Positions 52,561 through 61,647 of a stretch of 64,000 nt of DNA are shown here, piece by piece. The stretch lies in NCBI GenBank assembly GCA_035629175.1, contig DASPIL010000107.1, positions 62,001-126,000 on the forward strand. The letters run 5' to 3'. Under the pieces are notes generated by a model that was not told where the DNA came from, did no database searches, and saw only the letters and a list, made by a program, of their open reading frames with translations. The DNA comes from Verrucomicrobiia bacterium. Its GTDB lineage: Bacteria > Verrucomicrobiota > Verrucomicrobiia > Limisphaerales > DASXHY01. The translations under genes and the position numbers were made by a program. Each line of letters begins with the position of its first letter. The stretch's first letter is position 1.

Positions 52561-54702
52561 ATGACAGCCCCGGAAAATCAACAGAAGCGGGAAACGTTGC
52601 TCGCGGAATTCCCGCAGGCAAGCGTGGAGGAGTGGCGCCGGCTTGTGGAAGCCGAGTTGAAGGGTGCGCCTTTCGACAAGAAGATGTTCACCGACACTTA
52701 CGAGGGAATCCACGTGAAGCCTCTCTATCGCAGCGAGGACATTGCGAACCTGCCGCATGTCCATTCCTTTCCCGGGTTCGCGCCGTATGTTCGCGGAGCG
52801 CGCGCCAGTGGTTATGTGAAGCGACCCTGGGATGTGTCGCAAGAAATCGCTGTCTCAAGCCCGACGGCTTTCAACGACGCTGCGCGCAACTCGCTCGCCC
52901 GCGGATTGAACGCGCTGAACATCGTTCTCGATCGCGCAACCCGCAACGGCCAGGACCCCGATTGGGCGCAGCCGCATGAGGTCGGTTTGGGCGGGCTCTC
53001 CATCGCGACGTTGAACGACCTGAATCGCGCACTGGATGGAGTGGATCTCGATACCACATCGTTGTTTGTCCGGTCGGGGGCATCAGCAATGCCATTCGCC
53101 GCAGTGCTGATTGCGCTCGCACGCAAGCGGAAGAAAACGCCAGCAAACTTGCGCGGATGCATTGAGATGGATCCGCTTGGCGTGCTGTCGCACGAGGGCA
53201 AGCTGCCGCAATCGATGGACGGCGCGTATAATGAAATGGCGTGCCTCACCGCATGGGCTGCCGAACGCGCGCCAAAACTTCAGACAATTTGCATCCACAG
53301 CCGTGCCTGGCACGAGGCCGGAGGAAGCGCGGTACAGGAACTCGCGTTTACGCTGGCCACTGGGCTCGAATATCTCCGCGAGTTGAATCAACGCGGCCTG
53401 GACGCCGACCTTGTCGCGCCTCGCATGCGTTTCGCGATCACCGTTGGCGAGCAATTCTTCATGGAGATTTCCAAGCTGCGCGCCCTGCGCATGCTTTGGT
53501 CACGCCTCATTTCAAGCCTTGGCGGCAATGAAGCATCCCAGCGCATTTCGATTCACGGACGCACATCGCTTTGGAACAAGACGGCCGTGGATCCCTACAA
53601 CAACCTGCTGCGCGGCACGGTGGAGTCCTTCAGCGCGGTGCTGGGCGGAGTCGATAGTTTGCAGGTCGGCGCGTTCGACGATGTGTTGCGGCCTCCTGAC
53701 GACTTCAGCCTGCGCATCGCGCGCAACACGCAATTGATCCTGCAGAAGGAATGCAACCTGACTGAAGTGATCGATCCCGCTGGCGGCTCCTGGTATGTGG
53801 AATGGCTGACTGCCGAAGTGGCGCGCCGGGCATGGACGCTGTTCCAGGAAGTCGAGAAACTCGGCGGAATGCGCGCTGCGCTCGAGACCGGGTTTCCGCA
53901 AAAGTCTGTGGCAGCAACGGCAGCCGACAAACTCAACGCAGTTGCCCGGCGTCGTGACGCAATCATAGGCGTCAACCAATATGCGAATCCTGCGGAGAAG
54001 CCTCTGCCCGTCCCGCCTGTTTCTGCGGAACCATTTCACAAGCGCCGCGTCCAGCAGGTCACATCGCACCGAACTTCTCTCGACGACGAAACCAATGCCG
54101 CAGTGCTCAACCAGCTCTCGCGCGTCGTGGGCGCGAAGGGTGTGGATTTGTTTGAGGTGTGCGTGGATGCCGTCGCGGCTGGCGCAACTCTCGGCGAATT
54201 GACGCGGGCCATTCGGATTCAAGACGCGCCAGGAACGCCAATCATCCCGGTATGTATCACCCGCGGTTCGGCGCAACTGGAGCGGCTTCGGGCTGCGATG
54301 AACCGGCAGGTGGAACCCGCGCCTGTGTTTCTCTGCACGATGGGCGCGCCAAAGGAATACCGCGCGCGCGCGGAGTTTTCCCGCGGCTTCTTCGCAGTCG
54401 GCGGGTATATCGTGAGTGCGCCCCGCGGATTCAAAACACCTGCGGAAGCCGCTGACGCTTTTGCCAAATCCAGTGGACGAATCGCTGTGATTTGTTCGAC
54501 GGATGAGAACTATCCCGCGCTCGTGCCGCCGCTCGTGGCGGAATTGCGCTCGCGCAAACCTGATGCTGTGGTGGTGCTGGCGGGTTATCCACCCGACCAA
54601 ATCGAAACGCACAAGAAATCTGGAGTCGACGAGTTCATTCACCTGAGGGCGGACGCCCTGGAGGTGCTGACGAAGCTGCACCAGAAACTGGGAATTGTAT
54701 GA
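52561..54702 (+). CDS. mutA: Methylmalonyl-CoA mutase small (beta) subunit
   Basis: The 713-residue protein aligns with the MutA subunit: WRRLVEAELKGAPFDKKMFT, GIHVKPLYRSEDI, FPGFAPYVRGARASGYVKRP, SLFVRSGASAMPFAAVLIAL and IHGRTSLWNKTAVDPYNN. The cobalamin-binding DxHxxG motif is missing from its C-terminal domain, as expected for the non-catalytic subunit of the heterodimer. The Met at 52561 follows the carboxyltransferase stop by 11 bases; a TTG at 52546 overlapping that gene is a possible alternative. It pairs with MutB, encoded next. Confidence 0.92.
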   Translation: MTAPENQQKRETLLAEFPQASVEEWRRLVEAELKGAPFDKKMFTDTYEGIHVKPLYRSEDIANLPHVHSFPGFAPYVRGARASGYVKRPWDVSQEIAVSSPTAFNDAARNSLARGLNALNIVLDRATRNGQDPDWAQPHEVGLGGLSIATLNDLNRALDGVDLDTTSLFVRSGASAMPFAAVLIALARKRKKTPANLRGCIEMDPLGVLSHEGKLPQSMDGAYNEMACLTAWAAERAPKLQTICIHSRAWHEAGGSAVQELAFTLATGLEYLRELNQRGLDADLVAPRMRFAITVGEQFFMEISKLRALRMLWSRLISSLGGNEASQRISIHGRTSLWNKTAVDPYNNLLRGTVESFSAVLGGVDSLQVGAFDDVLRPPDDFSLRIARNTQLILQKECNLTEVIDPAGGSWYVEWLTAEVARRAWTLFQEVEKLGGMRAALETGFPQKSVAATAADKLNAVARRRDAIIGVNQYANPAEKPLPVPPVSAEPFHKRRVQQVTSHRTSLDDETNAAVLNQLSRVVGAKGVDLFEVCVDAVAAGATLGELTRAIRIQDAPGTPIIPVCITRGSAQLERLRAAMNRQVEPAPVFLCTMGAPKEYRARAEFSRGFFAVGGYIVSAPRGFKTPAEAADAFAKSSGRIAVICSTDENYPALVPPLVAELRSRKPDAVVVLAGYPPDQIETHKKSGVDEFIHLRADALEVLTKLHQKLGIV

Positions 54703-54736
54703 ACACCACACTTTGGGCAACCCCTTTTGATCGCGC

Positions 54737-56914
54737 ATGAAAACGTTTCCCGACTTTACGCAAGTGCCCTTTGACAGCACGCCCGCGACAATAACCCGCG
54801 CCGACTGGCGCGCGCATTTTGAGGCAGAAACCGGCGCGTCGCTCGACGAATGGGTGACGAAGACGCTGGAACAGATTGATCTTCAGCCGTTGTACGATGC
54901 CGATGACCTCGCGCGCTGCGAGCATCTTGAAACATTGCCCGGCCTCGCGCCGTACGTTCGAGGCCCTTACGGTTCAATGTATGTCAGCAAGCCCTGGACG
55001 GTCCGGCAATACGCAGGATTCTCCACGGCCGAGGAATCGAATGCGTTTTACCGCCGCAATATCGCAGCAGGCCAGCAGGGTTTGTCAGTTGCTTTCGACC
55101 TGCCAACGCATCGCGGATACGACTCGGATCACCCGCGCGCGTTTGCTGATGTTGGCAAGGCAGGAGTGGCGATCGATTCAATTGAAGACGTAAAACTTCT
55201 GTTCAAGGACATTCCGCTCGATCGCATTTCCGTTTCGATGACCATGAACGGCGCGGTGCTGCCCGTGATGGCGTTCTACATCGTGGCGGCGGAGGAACAG
55301 GGGGTGAAACTCGAGCAACTCTCGGGCACGATTCAAAACGACATCCTTAAGGAATACATGGTGCGGAACACCTATATCTATCCGCCTGCGCCTTCGATGC
55401 GCATCATCGCTGATATTTTCGGCTTTGCGTCGAAGTTCATGCCGAAGTTCAATTCGATCTCGATTTCGGGCTATCACATGCAGGAAGCGGGCGCGACGGC
55501 TGACCTTGAAATGGCTTACACGCTCGCGGACGGCCTGGAATACGTTCGCACTGGCATCAAGTCAGGAATCGACATTGATGCATTTGCTCCGCGGCTCTCG
55601 TTCTTCTGGGCGCAGGGAAAAAATTACTTCATGGAGGTGGCGAAGATGCGGGCTGCCCGCGCTCTGTGGGCCAAGCTTATCCGCCAGTTCAATCCGAAGA
55701 ATCCCAAGTCGATGGCCTTGAGGACGCATTCGCAAACTTCGGGCTGGTCCCTGACGGAACAGGATCCCTTCAATAACGTTGCGCGCACGTGCATTGAAGC
55801 CATGGCAGCTGCGCTCGGCCACACACAGTCACTCCATACGAACTCCCTCGATGAGGCCATTGCTTTGCCCACTGACTTCTCCGCACGCATCGCGCGCAAC
55901 ACGCAGCTGTTGCTGCAGGAGGAGACCGGCATCTGCCGTGTCATTGACCCGTGGGGCGGGTCGTTCTTTGTCGAGGCGTTGACTGACGAGTTGATGCGCC
56001 GCGCGTGGGGCCATATTCAGGAAGTGGAATCGCTCGGCGGAATGGCCAAGGCGATTGAGACAGGTTTGCCGAAGCTGCGCATCGAGGAAGCGGCGGCGCG
56101 GCGCCAGGCGCACATTGATTCGGGCAAGGAACAGATCATTGGCGTGAACACGCTGCGCCTGGAAAAAGCCCAGCATCTCGACCTGCTGGAAGTGGACAAC
56201 TCCGCCGTGCGCGAATCGCAGATCAAACGATTGCATCAGATCAAGGCGAGCCGCGACAACGCCAAAGTCCAGGCCGCTCTCGATGCCCTGACGCGTTGTG
56301 CGGAAACGGGCGGGGGCAATCTGCTCGGGTTGTCCGTGGAAGCCGCGCGCGCTCGTGCTACGTTGGGCGAAATTTCGTTCGCATTGGAGAAACACTTCAG
56401 CCGGCACAAAGCCGTCATTCGATCCGTGAGTGGAGTTTATCAAGCCGAATTCGGAAGCGACCCGCAAATTCAGCAGGTGCGCCAGTTAACCGACCAGTTT
56501 GCCGAGAAACAGGGACGCCGCCCGCGTGTGCTCATCGCCAAGATGGGCCAGGACGGACACGATCGCGGCGCGAAAGTCGTGGCAACGGCTTATGCAGACC
56601 TCGGATTTGACGTGGATATCGGACCGCTGTTCCAACAACCCGAGGAAGCGGCGCGCATGGCGGCAGAGAACGATGTGCACGTTGTTGGGATTAGCTCCCT
56701 AGCTGGCGGACACAAGACCCTGCTGGTTCAATTGCGCGAAGAACTCGTGAAGGTGGGTCGCGACGACATCATGATCGTCGTGGGCGGTGTCATTCCTCCG
56801 CAGGACTATGACTTCCTGAGGGCCAATGGAGCGGCTGCTGTCTTCGGGCCGGGCACGTTTATTCCAGACGCGGCGAAGGAGATTCTGACGCAGTTGAACC
56901 AGACATTGGGGTAA
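54737..56914 (+). CDS. mutB: Methylmalonyl-CoA mutase large (alpha) subunit, B12-dependent
   Basis: The 725-residue catalytic subunit interconverts succinyl-CoA and (R)-methylmalonyl-CoA. The barrel shows [51 protein letters not shown] and [13 protein letters not shown]. The C-terminal cobalamin domain has D606-G-H608-D-R-G611 in [15 protein letters not shown], with His608 as the lower cobalt ligand. Length is typical. It follows mutA by 34 bases and is followed by its GTPase chaperone meaB. Direction in vivo depends on metabolism; in this operon the succinate-to-propionate direction is likely. Confidence 0.97.
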   Translation: MKTFPDFTQVPFDSTPATITRADWRAHFEAETGASLDEWVTKTLEQIDLQPLYDADDLARCEHLETLPGLAPYVRGPYGSMYVSKPWTVRQYAGFSTAEESNAFYRRNIAAGQQGLSVAFDLPTHRGYDSDHPRAFADVGKAGVAIDSIEDVKLLFKDIPLDRISVSMTMNGAVLPVMAFYIVAAEEQGVKLEQLSGTIQNDILKEYMVRNTYIYPPAPSMRIIADIFGFASKFMPKFNSISISGYHMQEAGATADLEMAYTLADGLEYVRTGIKSGIDIDAFAPRLSFFWAQGKNYFMEVAKMRAARALWAKLIRQFNPKNPKSMALRTHSQTSGWSLTEQDPFNNVARTCIEAMAAALGHTQSLHTNSLDEAIALPTDFSARIARNTQLLLQEETGICRVIDPWGGSFFVEALTDELMRRAWGHIQEVESLGGMAKAIETGLPKLRIEEAAARRQAHIDSGKEQIIGVNTLRLEKAQHLDLLEVDNSAVRESQIKRLHQIKASRDNAKVQAALDALTRCAETGGGNLLGLSVEAARARATLGEISFALEKHFSRHKAVIRSVSGVYQAEFGSDPQIQQVRQLTDQFAEKQGRRPRVLIAKMGQDGHDRGAKVVATAYADLGFDVDIGPLFQQPEEAARMAAENDVHVVGISSLAGGHKTLLVQLREELVKVGRDDIMIVVGGVIPPQDYDFLRANGAAAVFGPGTFIPDAAKEILTQLNQTLG

Positions 56915-57004
56915 ATGAAGCGGCATGGGAACATCGCGGAACATGGAGAGTCAGTCGGGCGAACGCCGGTTAAGCCGCGCCGATGCAGTCGCGTGGGTTT
57001 ACGC

Positions 57005-57010
57005 GGGAGG
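57005..57010 (+). promoter_or_regulatory. Ribosome binding site fixing the meaB start
   Basis: GGGAGG lies nine bases before the ATG at 57020. This strong site favours 57020 over the ATG at 56915 directly after the mutB stop, whose extra 35 residues are Arg-rich and not family-like. Confidence 0.65.
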
Positions 57011-57019
57011 AGCAGGCGA

Positions 57020-58045
57020 ATGAGCGAAGAGCGTTCCGTCCCAATGACTCCCAGGCGTCCGCGCCAGATGACGGTGGAGGATTACGTTTCGGGCATTCTC
57101 AATCGTGATCGCGCAATCCTCGCGCGTGCAATCACGCTCGTTGAAAGCACGTCGCGCCTGCACGAGGCCTTGGCGCAGGAGGTGTTGCAGCGCGTGATGC
57201 CGCACACAGGGAAAGCCAGGCGCGTGGGAATCACGGGAGTTCCGGGGGTTGGCAAAAGCACGTTCATCGAATCCCTGGGAACGCACCTCGTGGAACGGGG
57301 GCAGCGAATCGCAGTTTTGACGATAGATCCGACGAGCTCGCGTTCCGGCGGAAGCATCCTCGGTGACAAGACGCGGATGGAAAAGCTGTGCCAGTTGCCT
57401 GCCGCATTCATTCGTCCTTCGCCCACGGGACACAGCCTCGGGGGCGTTGCGCGGCGCACGCGCGAGACGATGCTGCTGTGCGAGGCAGCGGGCTACGATT
57501 CGATCCTTGTGGAAAGCGTCGGCGTTGGGCAGACCGAGATCGCGCTCCGCTCCATGGTCGATTTTTTTCTGCTGCTGCTGCTGCCCGGAGCAGGGGACGA
57601 ATTGCAAGGCATCAAGAAGGGGATTGTTGAAATGGCGGACCTCGTGGCGATCAACAAGGCCGATGGCGACAACCGCTTGAAAGCCGAACTCGCGCGGCAG
57701 GATCAGAGCGCGGCGCTGCATTACCTGCAATCGGCGACGCCAGGCTGGAAGACGGACGTCGCATTGTGCGCGGGGCTGACGGGCGACGGCGTTCCAGAGC
57801 TTTGGCAGGCCGTAGAACGCTTCTACGCAGAGTTGGAGCCCAAGGGCGTCATTGCCCGCCGGCGGCAGGATCAATCGTTTTCGTGGCTTGAGTCGCTGAT
57901 CGAGGACGAGCTCAAGCGGCGATTTTACGAAGACCCGCGCGTCAGTGCGCGGCTCCCGGAAGTGCGGCAGGCTTTGATCCGTGGTGAGACCACGGCGGTG
58001 CGTGCCGCAGCGGATTTGATGAACGTTCATCGACAAAATTTATGA
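57020..58045 (+). CDS. meaB: MeaB/ArgK G3E-type GTPase, mutase chaperone
   Basis: The 341-residue protein protects and reactivates B12-dependent mutase by gating cobalamin loading with GTP. Walker A is GVPGVGKST (73-81). It is followed by LTIDPTSSRSGGSILGDKTR, the family-specific FIRPSPTGHSLGGVARRTRE, VESVGVGQTEIALRSMVD and the guanine-specificity NKADGDN. The N-terminal helix (YVSGILNRDRAILARAITLV) matches the MeaB family start, and a strong Shine-Dalgarno site at 57005-57010 supports the chosen Met. It lies directly after mutB, and its stop overlaps the mce start (ATGA). Confidence 0.95.
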   Translation: MSEERSVPMTPRRPRQMTVEDYVSGILNRDRAILARAITLVESTSRLHEALAQEVLQRVMPHTGKARRVGITGVPGVGKSTFIESLGTHLVERGQRIAVLTIDPTSSRSGGSILGDKTRMEKLCQLPAAFIRPSPTGHSLGGVARRTRETMLLCEAAGYDSILVESVGVGQTEIALRSMVDFFLLLLLPGAGDELQGIKKGIVEMADLVAINKADGDNRLKAELARQDQSAALHYLQSATPGWKTDVALCAGLTGDGVPELWQAVERFYAELEPKGVIARRRQDQSFSWLESLIEDELKRRFYEDPRVSARLPEVRQALIRGETTAVRAAADLMNVHRQNL

Positions 58046-58476
58046 TCAAGAAAATCGACCATCTCGGCATCGCGGTTAAGTCACTCGATGAAGCGGTTCC
58101 GTATTACGAGAAAGCCTTGGGGCTGAAATGCGAGCATCGCGAGGAAGTCGCGTCACAGCGCGTGCGCACCGCGTTTTTCAACTGCGGCGAAGTTCACCTG
58201 GAGTTGCTTGAACCGACGGATCCGGAAAGCCCGATCGCCAAGTTCCTGGAGAAGAATCCTGCGGGCGGCATTCACCACATTGCCTTTGGCGTGGATGACG
58301 TACAGGCGCAGCTGCAGCAGGCTGCAGGCGCAGGCGTGCGCTTGATCAATGAGGAACCTTTTGACGGCGCAGCGGGCAAGCTCGTCGCGTTTCTCCATCC
58401 AAAGTCCACCTTCGGCGTGCTCACGGAATTCTGCATGCCCAAGGGAGGCGACGACACCTGCGGTTGCAAACATTAA
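58042..58476 (+). CDS. mce: Methylmalonyl-CoA epimerase
   Basis: The 144-residue VOC protein has IDHLGIAVKSLDEAVPYYEK (metal His7), VHLELLEPTDPESPIAKFLE, GGIHHIAFGVDDVQAQL and a C-terminal TEFCMPKGG Glu ligand. This is the methylmalonyl-CoA epimerase pattern, interconverting R and S isomers between mutase and carboxyltransferase. The tail ends in a small Cys cluster (CGCKH), which is unusual and may bind metal. It overlaps meaB by 4 bases and lies 12 bases before the carboxyltransferase gene, in the expected pathway order. Confidence 0.94.
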   Translation: MIKKIDHLGIAVKSLDEAVPYYEKALGLKCEHREEVASQRVRTAFFNCGEVHLELLEPTDPESPIAKFLEKNPAGGIHHIAFGVDDVQAQLQQAAGAGVRLINEEPFDGAAGKLVAFLHPKSTFGVLTEFCMPKGGDDTCGCKH

Positions 58477-58488
58477 CCCGAAAACTTT

Positions 58489-60042
58489 ATGGCCATTAGC
58501 AAAGCACTGTTGGAAGAACTGGAGAAAAAACGCGCGGCCGCCCGCGCTGGCGGCGGGGAGGACAAGCTCAAGGCACGGCGCGCGAAAGGTCTCATGACGG
58601 CGCGCGATCGCCTCGACGCTCTCTACCAATCCGGCACATTCCAGGAATGGGGAATGCACGCCGACCACGATTGCCACAACTTCGGCCTTGAGAACAAAAC
58701 GATGCCGGGGGACGGCGTTGTCACGGGAACTGGATTGGTCGATGGACGCGCCGTGGCAGCGTTCAGCCAGGATTTCACAATCAGTGGCGGATCGCTCGGC
58801 CGTATTCATTCCAAGAAGATTTGCGACATCATGGAATACGCGCTGAAGGCAGGCTGCCCCATTATTGGCTTCAACGATTCAGGCGGCGCGCGCATCCAGG
58901 AAGGTGACGATTCCCTCTCGGGCTACGGGCAGGTCTTTTTTCGCAACGTCCTCGTGTCGGGCGTTGTGCCCCAGATCGCGATCATAGCCGGACCTTGCGC
59001 GGGCGGCGCCGCCTATTCCCCGGCGCTGATGGATTTCATCATCATGGTCAAGGGCTCCGCCAACATGTTCATCTGCGGACCCGAAGTGATCCAGGCGGTC
59101 ACAGGACAGAAATGCACGATGGAGGAAATCGGCAGCGCCATGGCCAACGCGAGCGTCAGCGGCAATGTTCATTTCATCGCCGAGAACGACGCCGATGCTG
59201 TGCGCATTGCGAAGAAGCTGCTCTCGTATCTGCCGTCAAACAACATCATGGACCCGCCGCATGCGCCGACGCCCAAGATCGACCTGACGCCGGATCCCGA
59301 GATGAACAAGCTCATCCCCGAGAACATGAAGGATCCGCTCGACGTCACCAAGGTCATCGCGCGGCTCGTGGATGGCGGCGATTACCTGGAAGTGATGAAG
59401 GAGTTTGCGAAGAACGTTGTGATCTGTTTCGCGCGCATCCAGGGGATCGTTGTGGGCATCATTGCTAACCAGTCCGCTGTCAAGGCAGGCACGCTCGACA
59501 TCGACGCTTCGGACAAGACGGCGCGGTTTATCCGTTTCTGCAACGTGTTCAATATTCCCATTGTGACGCTCGTCGACGTTCCCGGATTTTTGCCGGGCGT
59601 GCAGCAGGAACGCGGCGGGATCATCCGGCATGGCGCGAAGATGTTGTTCGCCTATGCTTCGGCAACAGTTCCAAAGATCACGGTGATCCTGCGCAAGGCG
59701 TATGGCGGTGCTTACCTCGCAATGTGCAGTTCCGACATGGGGGCCGACGCAGTCTATGCATGGCCCACGGCCGAGATCGCGGTCATGGGCGCAGAAGGCG
59801 CGGTGAAGATTCTATACAAGCGCGAAATTGCCGCGGCTGCCGATCCCAAGAAGGAGGAGGCCAAACTGGTTGCGGAGTATCGCGACCATTTTTGCTCGCC
59901 GTACGAAGCTGCGAAGAAGGCGATGATCACCGACGTCATCAGTCCGGCCGAAACGCGCGCCACAGTCGGGCTGGCATTGCGAAATGTCCTGAGCAAGCGC
60001 GAAACGCGTCCGCCGAAAAAACACGGAACGATCCCGCTGTAA
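58489..60042 (+). CDS. Acyl-CoA carboxyltransferase (12S / MmdA / PccB type)
   Basis: The 517-residue crotonase-fold protein transfers the carboxyl group between methylmalonyl-CoA/propionyl-CoA and biotin. Signatures are RDRLDALYQSGTFQEW, FNDSGGARIQEGDDSLSGYG (CoA-site oxyanion), IAGPCAGGAAYSPALMDF, VDVPGFLPGVQQERGGIIRH (biotin site) and YGGAYLAMCSSDMGADAVYA. Length and motifs fit transcarboxylase 12S, methylmalonyl-CoA decarboxylase alpha and propionyl-CoA carboxylase beta equally. No biotin carboxylase gene accompanies it, so ATP-dependent propionyl-CoA carboxylase is unlikely within this operon; transcarboxylation with the 5S-like gene is the simplest reading. Confidence 0.93.
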   Translation: MAISKALLEELEKKRAAARAGGGEDKLKARRAKGLMTARDRLDALYQSGTFQEWGMHADHDCHNFGLENKTMPGDGVVTGTGLVDGRAVAAFSQDFTISGGSLGRIHSKKICDIMEYALKAGCPIIGFNDSGGARIQEGDDSLSGYGQVFFRNVLVSGVVPQIAIIAGPCAGGAAYSPALMDFIIMVKGSANMFICGPEVIQAVTGQKCTMEEIGSAMANASVSGNVHFIAENDADAVRIAKKLLSYLPSNNIMDPPHAPTPKIDLTPDPEMNKLIPENMKDPLDVTKVIARLVDGGDYLEVMKEFAKNVVICFARIQGIVVGIIANQSAVKAGTLDIDASDKTARFIRFCNVFNIPIVTLVDVPGFLPGVQQERGGIIRHGAKMLFAYASATVPKITVILRKAYGGAYLAMCSSDMGADAVYAWPTAEIAVMGAEGAVKILYKREIAAAADPKKEEAKLVAEYRDHFCSPYEAAKKAMITDVISPAETRATVGLALRNVLSKRETRPPKKHGTIPL

Positions 60043-60061
60043 GCATCAACTCCGTTGAGCC

Positions 60062-60454
60062 ATGAGCGATTCAAGAAATCCAAATGAGGGCCTGGGTGCG
60101 GCTGAAGCCAGCCTGGGCAGGGCGCTGGTGCTGTTGCATCGCGCTGCGTCGAGGTTGGACGACAGTTCCCGCCACGCGGAGGTGCAGGCGGCTCTCCGCC
60201 ACGCTGCTGAGCTTGTCGAGCAGGCGCGGCACACGCACGGCGGTGGCATTCATGTGCCGCTCGGAGCGCAGAAGGTTTCGACCGCCGTCACCTCGGAGAT
60301 AGCCGCGGTGATCGCCGCAGCCGTTTCGGTTGCGCTAGACCGGCCGTATCGATTGGTTTCCGTTCAACAGGTTTCTGTGCCTGTCGTTCCGCACCTCAAC
60401 GTTTGGGCAGTGGAAGGCCGCACCCAGATTTTCATGTCCCATCGCGTCCGTTAA
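60062..60454 (+). CDS. Small soluble protein in the delta-subunit position of the carboxyltransferase operon
   Basis: This 130-residue protein lies between the 12S-like and biotin-carrier genes, where OadG/MmdD-type subunits are usually encoded. It has an Ala-rich helical N-half (ASLGRALVLLHRAASRL, ALRHAAELVEQARH). The C-half is VTSEIAAVIAAAVSVALDRP, then YRLVSVQQV and ending NVWAVEGRTQIFMSHRVR. That last pattern (E.AAVIAAA.., WAVEGR...S) resembles the tails of small proteins in methylmalonyl-CoA decarboxylase clusters. Unlike OadG there is no N-terminal membrane helix. I infer a structural role in assembling the complex; the family is not certain. Confidence 0.6.
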   Translation: MSDSRNPNEGLGAAEASLGRALVLLHRAASRLDDSSRHAEVQAALRHAAELVEQARHTHGGGIHVPLGAQKVSTAVTSEIAAVIAAAVSVALDRPYRLVSVQQVSVPVVPHLNVWAVEGRTQIFMSHRVR

Positions 60455-60467
60455 CCCGCAATTTCAC

Positions 60468-60878
60468 ATGATCAAAAGACTTCGTGTAACTGTAGATGGC
60501 ACCGCTTACGACGTGACAGTCGAGGTGCCGGAGGAATCGTCAGCAGCCACCGCGGCTCCTGCACCATCAACACCGCCGCCATCCGCATCTTCGCCCACTC
60601 CGCCTCCTGCCCCAACTCCCGCTCCCGCACCCGTTGCTGCGTCGAAGCCGGTCGAAGCGTCCGCGCCAGGCGACGTTCCCAGCCCGCTCTCAGGCCGTGT
60701 CACTGCAGTCGTGGTTCAAGCCGGCCAGGAAATCAAAGAGGGCGAACACCTGCTGACGCTGGAAGCGATGAAGATGAACACGTTCGTATTCGCGCCGAAG
60801 AGTGGAAAGGTCACTGCCGTGAAGACAGAGGTCGGCGCGGTCGTGGAAGAGGGCCAGGGCCTGGTCACCATCGGATAA
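60468..60878 (+). CDS. Biotin carboxyl carrier protein (1.3S / MmdC type)
   Basis: The 136-residue protein starts with a short beta strand pair (MIKRLRVTVDGTAYDVTVEV) and has a long Ala/Pro hinge (about 23-70). It ends in a complete biotinyl domain with EAMKMNT, where Lys102 is biotinylated. It shuttles carboxyl groups between the 5S-like and 12S-like enzymes. The N-terminal strands resemble the orphan strands at the C-terminus of the 5S-like protein. It lies 4 bases before the biotin ligase gene, which makes the holo form. Confidence 0.95.
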   Translation: MIKRLRVTVDGTAYDVTVEVPEESSAATAAPAPSTPPPSASSPTPPPAPTPAPAPVAASKPVEASAPGDVPSPLSGRVTAVVVQAGQEIKEGEHLLTLEAMKMNTFVFAPKSGKVTAVKTEVGAVVEEGQGLVTIG

Positions 60879-60882
60879 GCCG

Positions 60883-61647
60883 ATGAATCTCAGCTCTGCC
60901 AGATTCGATGCCGGCCGGAAATCTGCCGTGGCCGGATGGACGGTGCTGGAATTCGAGCAGGTTGATTCAACCAACCTCGTCGCAGCCACACTGCCACCGT
61001 GGACCGCTGTGCGCGCCGAAACGCAAACCGCAGGACGCGGCCGCTTTCAGCGTTCCTGGGTTTCAAACGAGGGTGGCCTCTGGCTGTCAGCGGTTGTCCC
61101 CGCGCCGAATCCTCATTCGCGTGAATTACTTCCGCTGGCCGCAGGGCTGGCGGCAATTGAGACGCTCCGTGGGCTCGGCGTGAAGCACGCGCGCCTGCGC
61201 TGGCCCAATGACGTGATGATCGGCGAACAAAAGCTCGCCGGCCTTCTCATCGACACCTTTCAACCCGGAACGGCGGTCGTCGGACTGGGAGTGAACGTGA
61301 GGAACCAGCCCGCCGTTATTGAGACGACGCTTGCGTCCACGGCTGCCCGCCTTGCGGATTTGATCGACCCTTGTCCCTCCCTCTCCACGCTCACGGAGGC
61401 GCTGCTGCAATCCATTCGCGAGGTTGTTCAACCGCTGCAAAAGAGCCGCCTCACTGAATTGTGTCCGCGCATCAATGCGCTCTGGGATCGGTCGCGGCCC
61501 GTGAAGCTTGACCTGGATGGCGTCGAGGTAACGGGCTCATTCTGCGGCGTGGATGAATGCGGGCGTTTGCTGTTCTCCGATGCCTCGCGTCACATTCATT
61601 CATTTGCGCCGCACCAGGTGCGGTCGCTTCGGGAAATTTCATCATGA
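60883..61647 (+). CDS. birA: Biotin--[acetyl-CoA-carboxylase] ligase, BirA without DNA-binding domain
   Basis: The 254-residue enzyme has the biotin protein ligase core. It shows FEQVDSTNLVAA, TAGRGRFQRSWVSNEGGLWL (GRGR at 51-54, biotinoyl-AMP loop), LRWPNDVMIGEQKLAGLLID and a C-terminal SH3-like cap (LDLDGVEVTGSFCGVDECGR). The N-terminal winged helix of E. coli BirA is missing, so it is a type I ligase that does not repress biotin genes. It sits directly behind the carrier protein gene and overlaps the CoA-transferase gene by 4 bases (ATGA), so it is made together with its substrate. Confidence 0.93.
   Translation: MNLSSARFDAGRKSAVAGWTVLEFEQVDSTNLVAATLPPWTAVRAETQTAGRGRFQRSWVSNEGGLWLSAVVPAPNPHSRELLPLAAGLAAIETLRGLGVKHARLRWPNDVMIGEQKLAGLLIDTFQPGTAVVGLGVNVRNQPAVIETTLASTAARLADLIDPCPSLSTLTEALLQSIREVVQPLQKSRLTELCPRINALWDRSRPVKLDLDGVEVTGSFCGVDECGRLLFSDASRHIHSFAPHQVRSLREISS

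Noticed and set aside
53512-54780. 422-residue open frame on the minus strand over mutA
   Set aside because: It is antisense to a certain gene and rich in Arg/His without motifs.
56999-58036. 345-residue open frame on the minus strand over meaB
   Set aside because: MeaB motifs on the plus strand are unambiguous; the minus frame is a codon-bias shadow.
58489-60042. Call as propionyl-CoA carboxylase beta subunit in an ATP-dependent carboxylase
   Set aside because: There is no biotin carboxylase alpha subunit nearby, and the 5S-like gene supplies the carboxyl donor site instead.
51035-60878. Interpretation as a Na+-translocating methylmalonyl-CoA or oxaloacetate decarboxylase
   Set aside because: No polytopic OadB/MmdB subunit is encoded in the operon; kept only as an alternative if one exists elsewhere.
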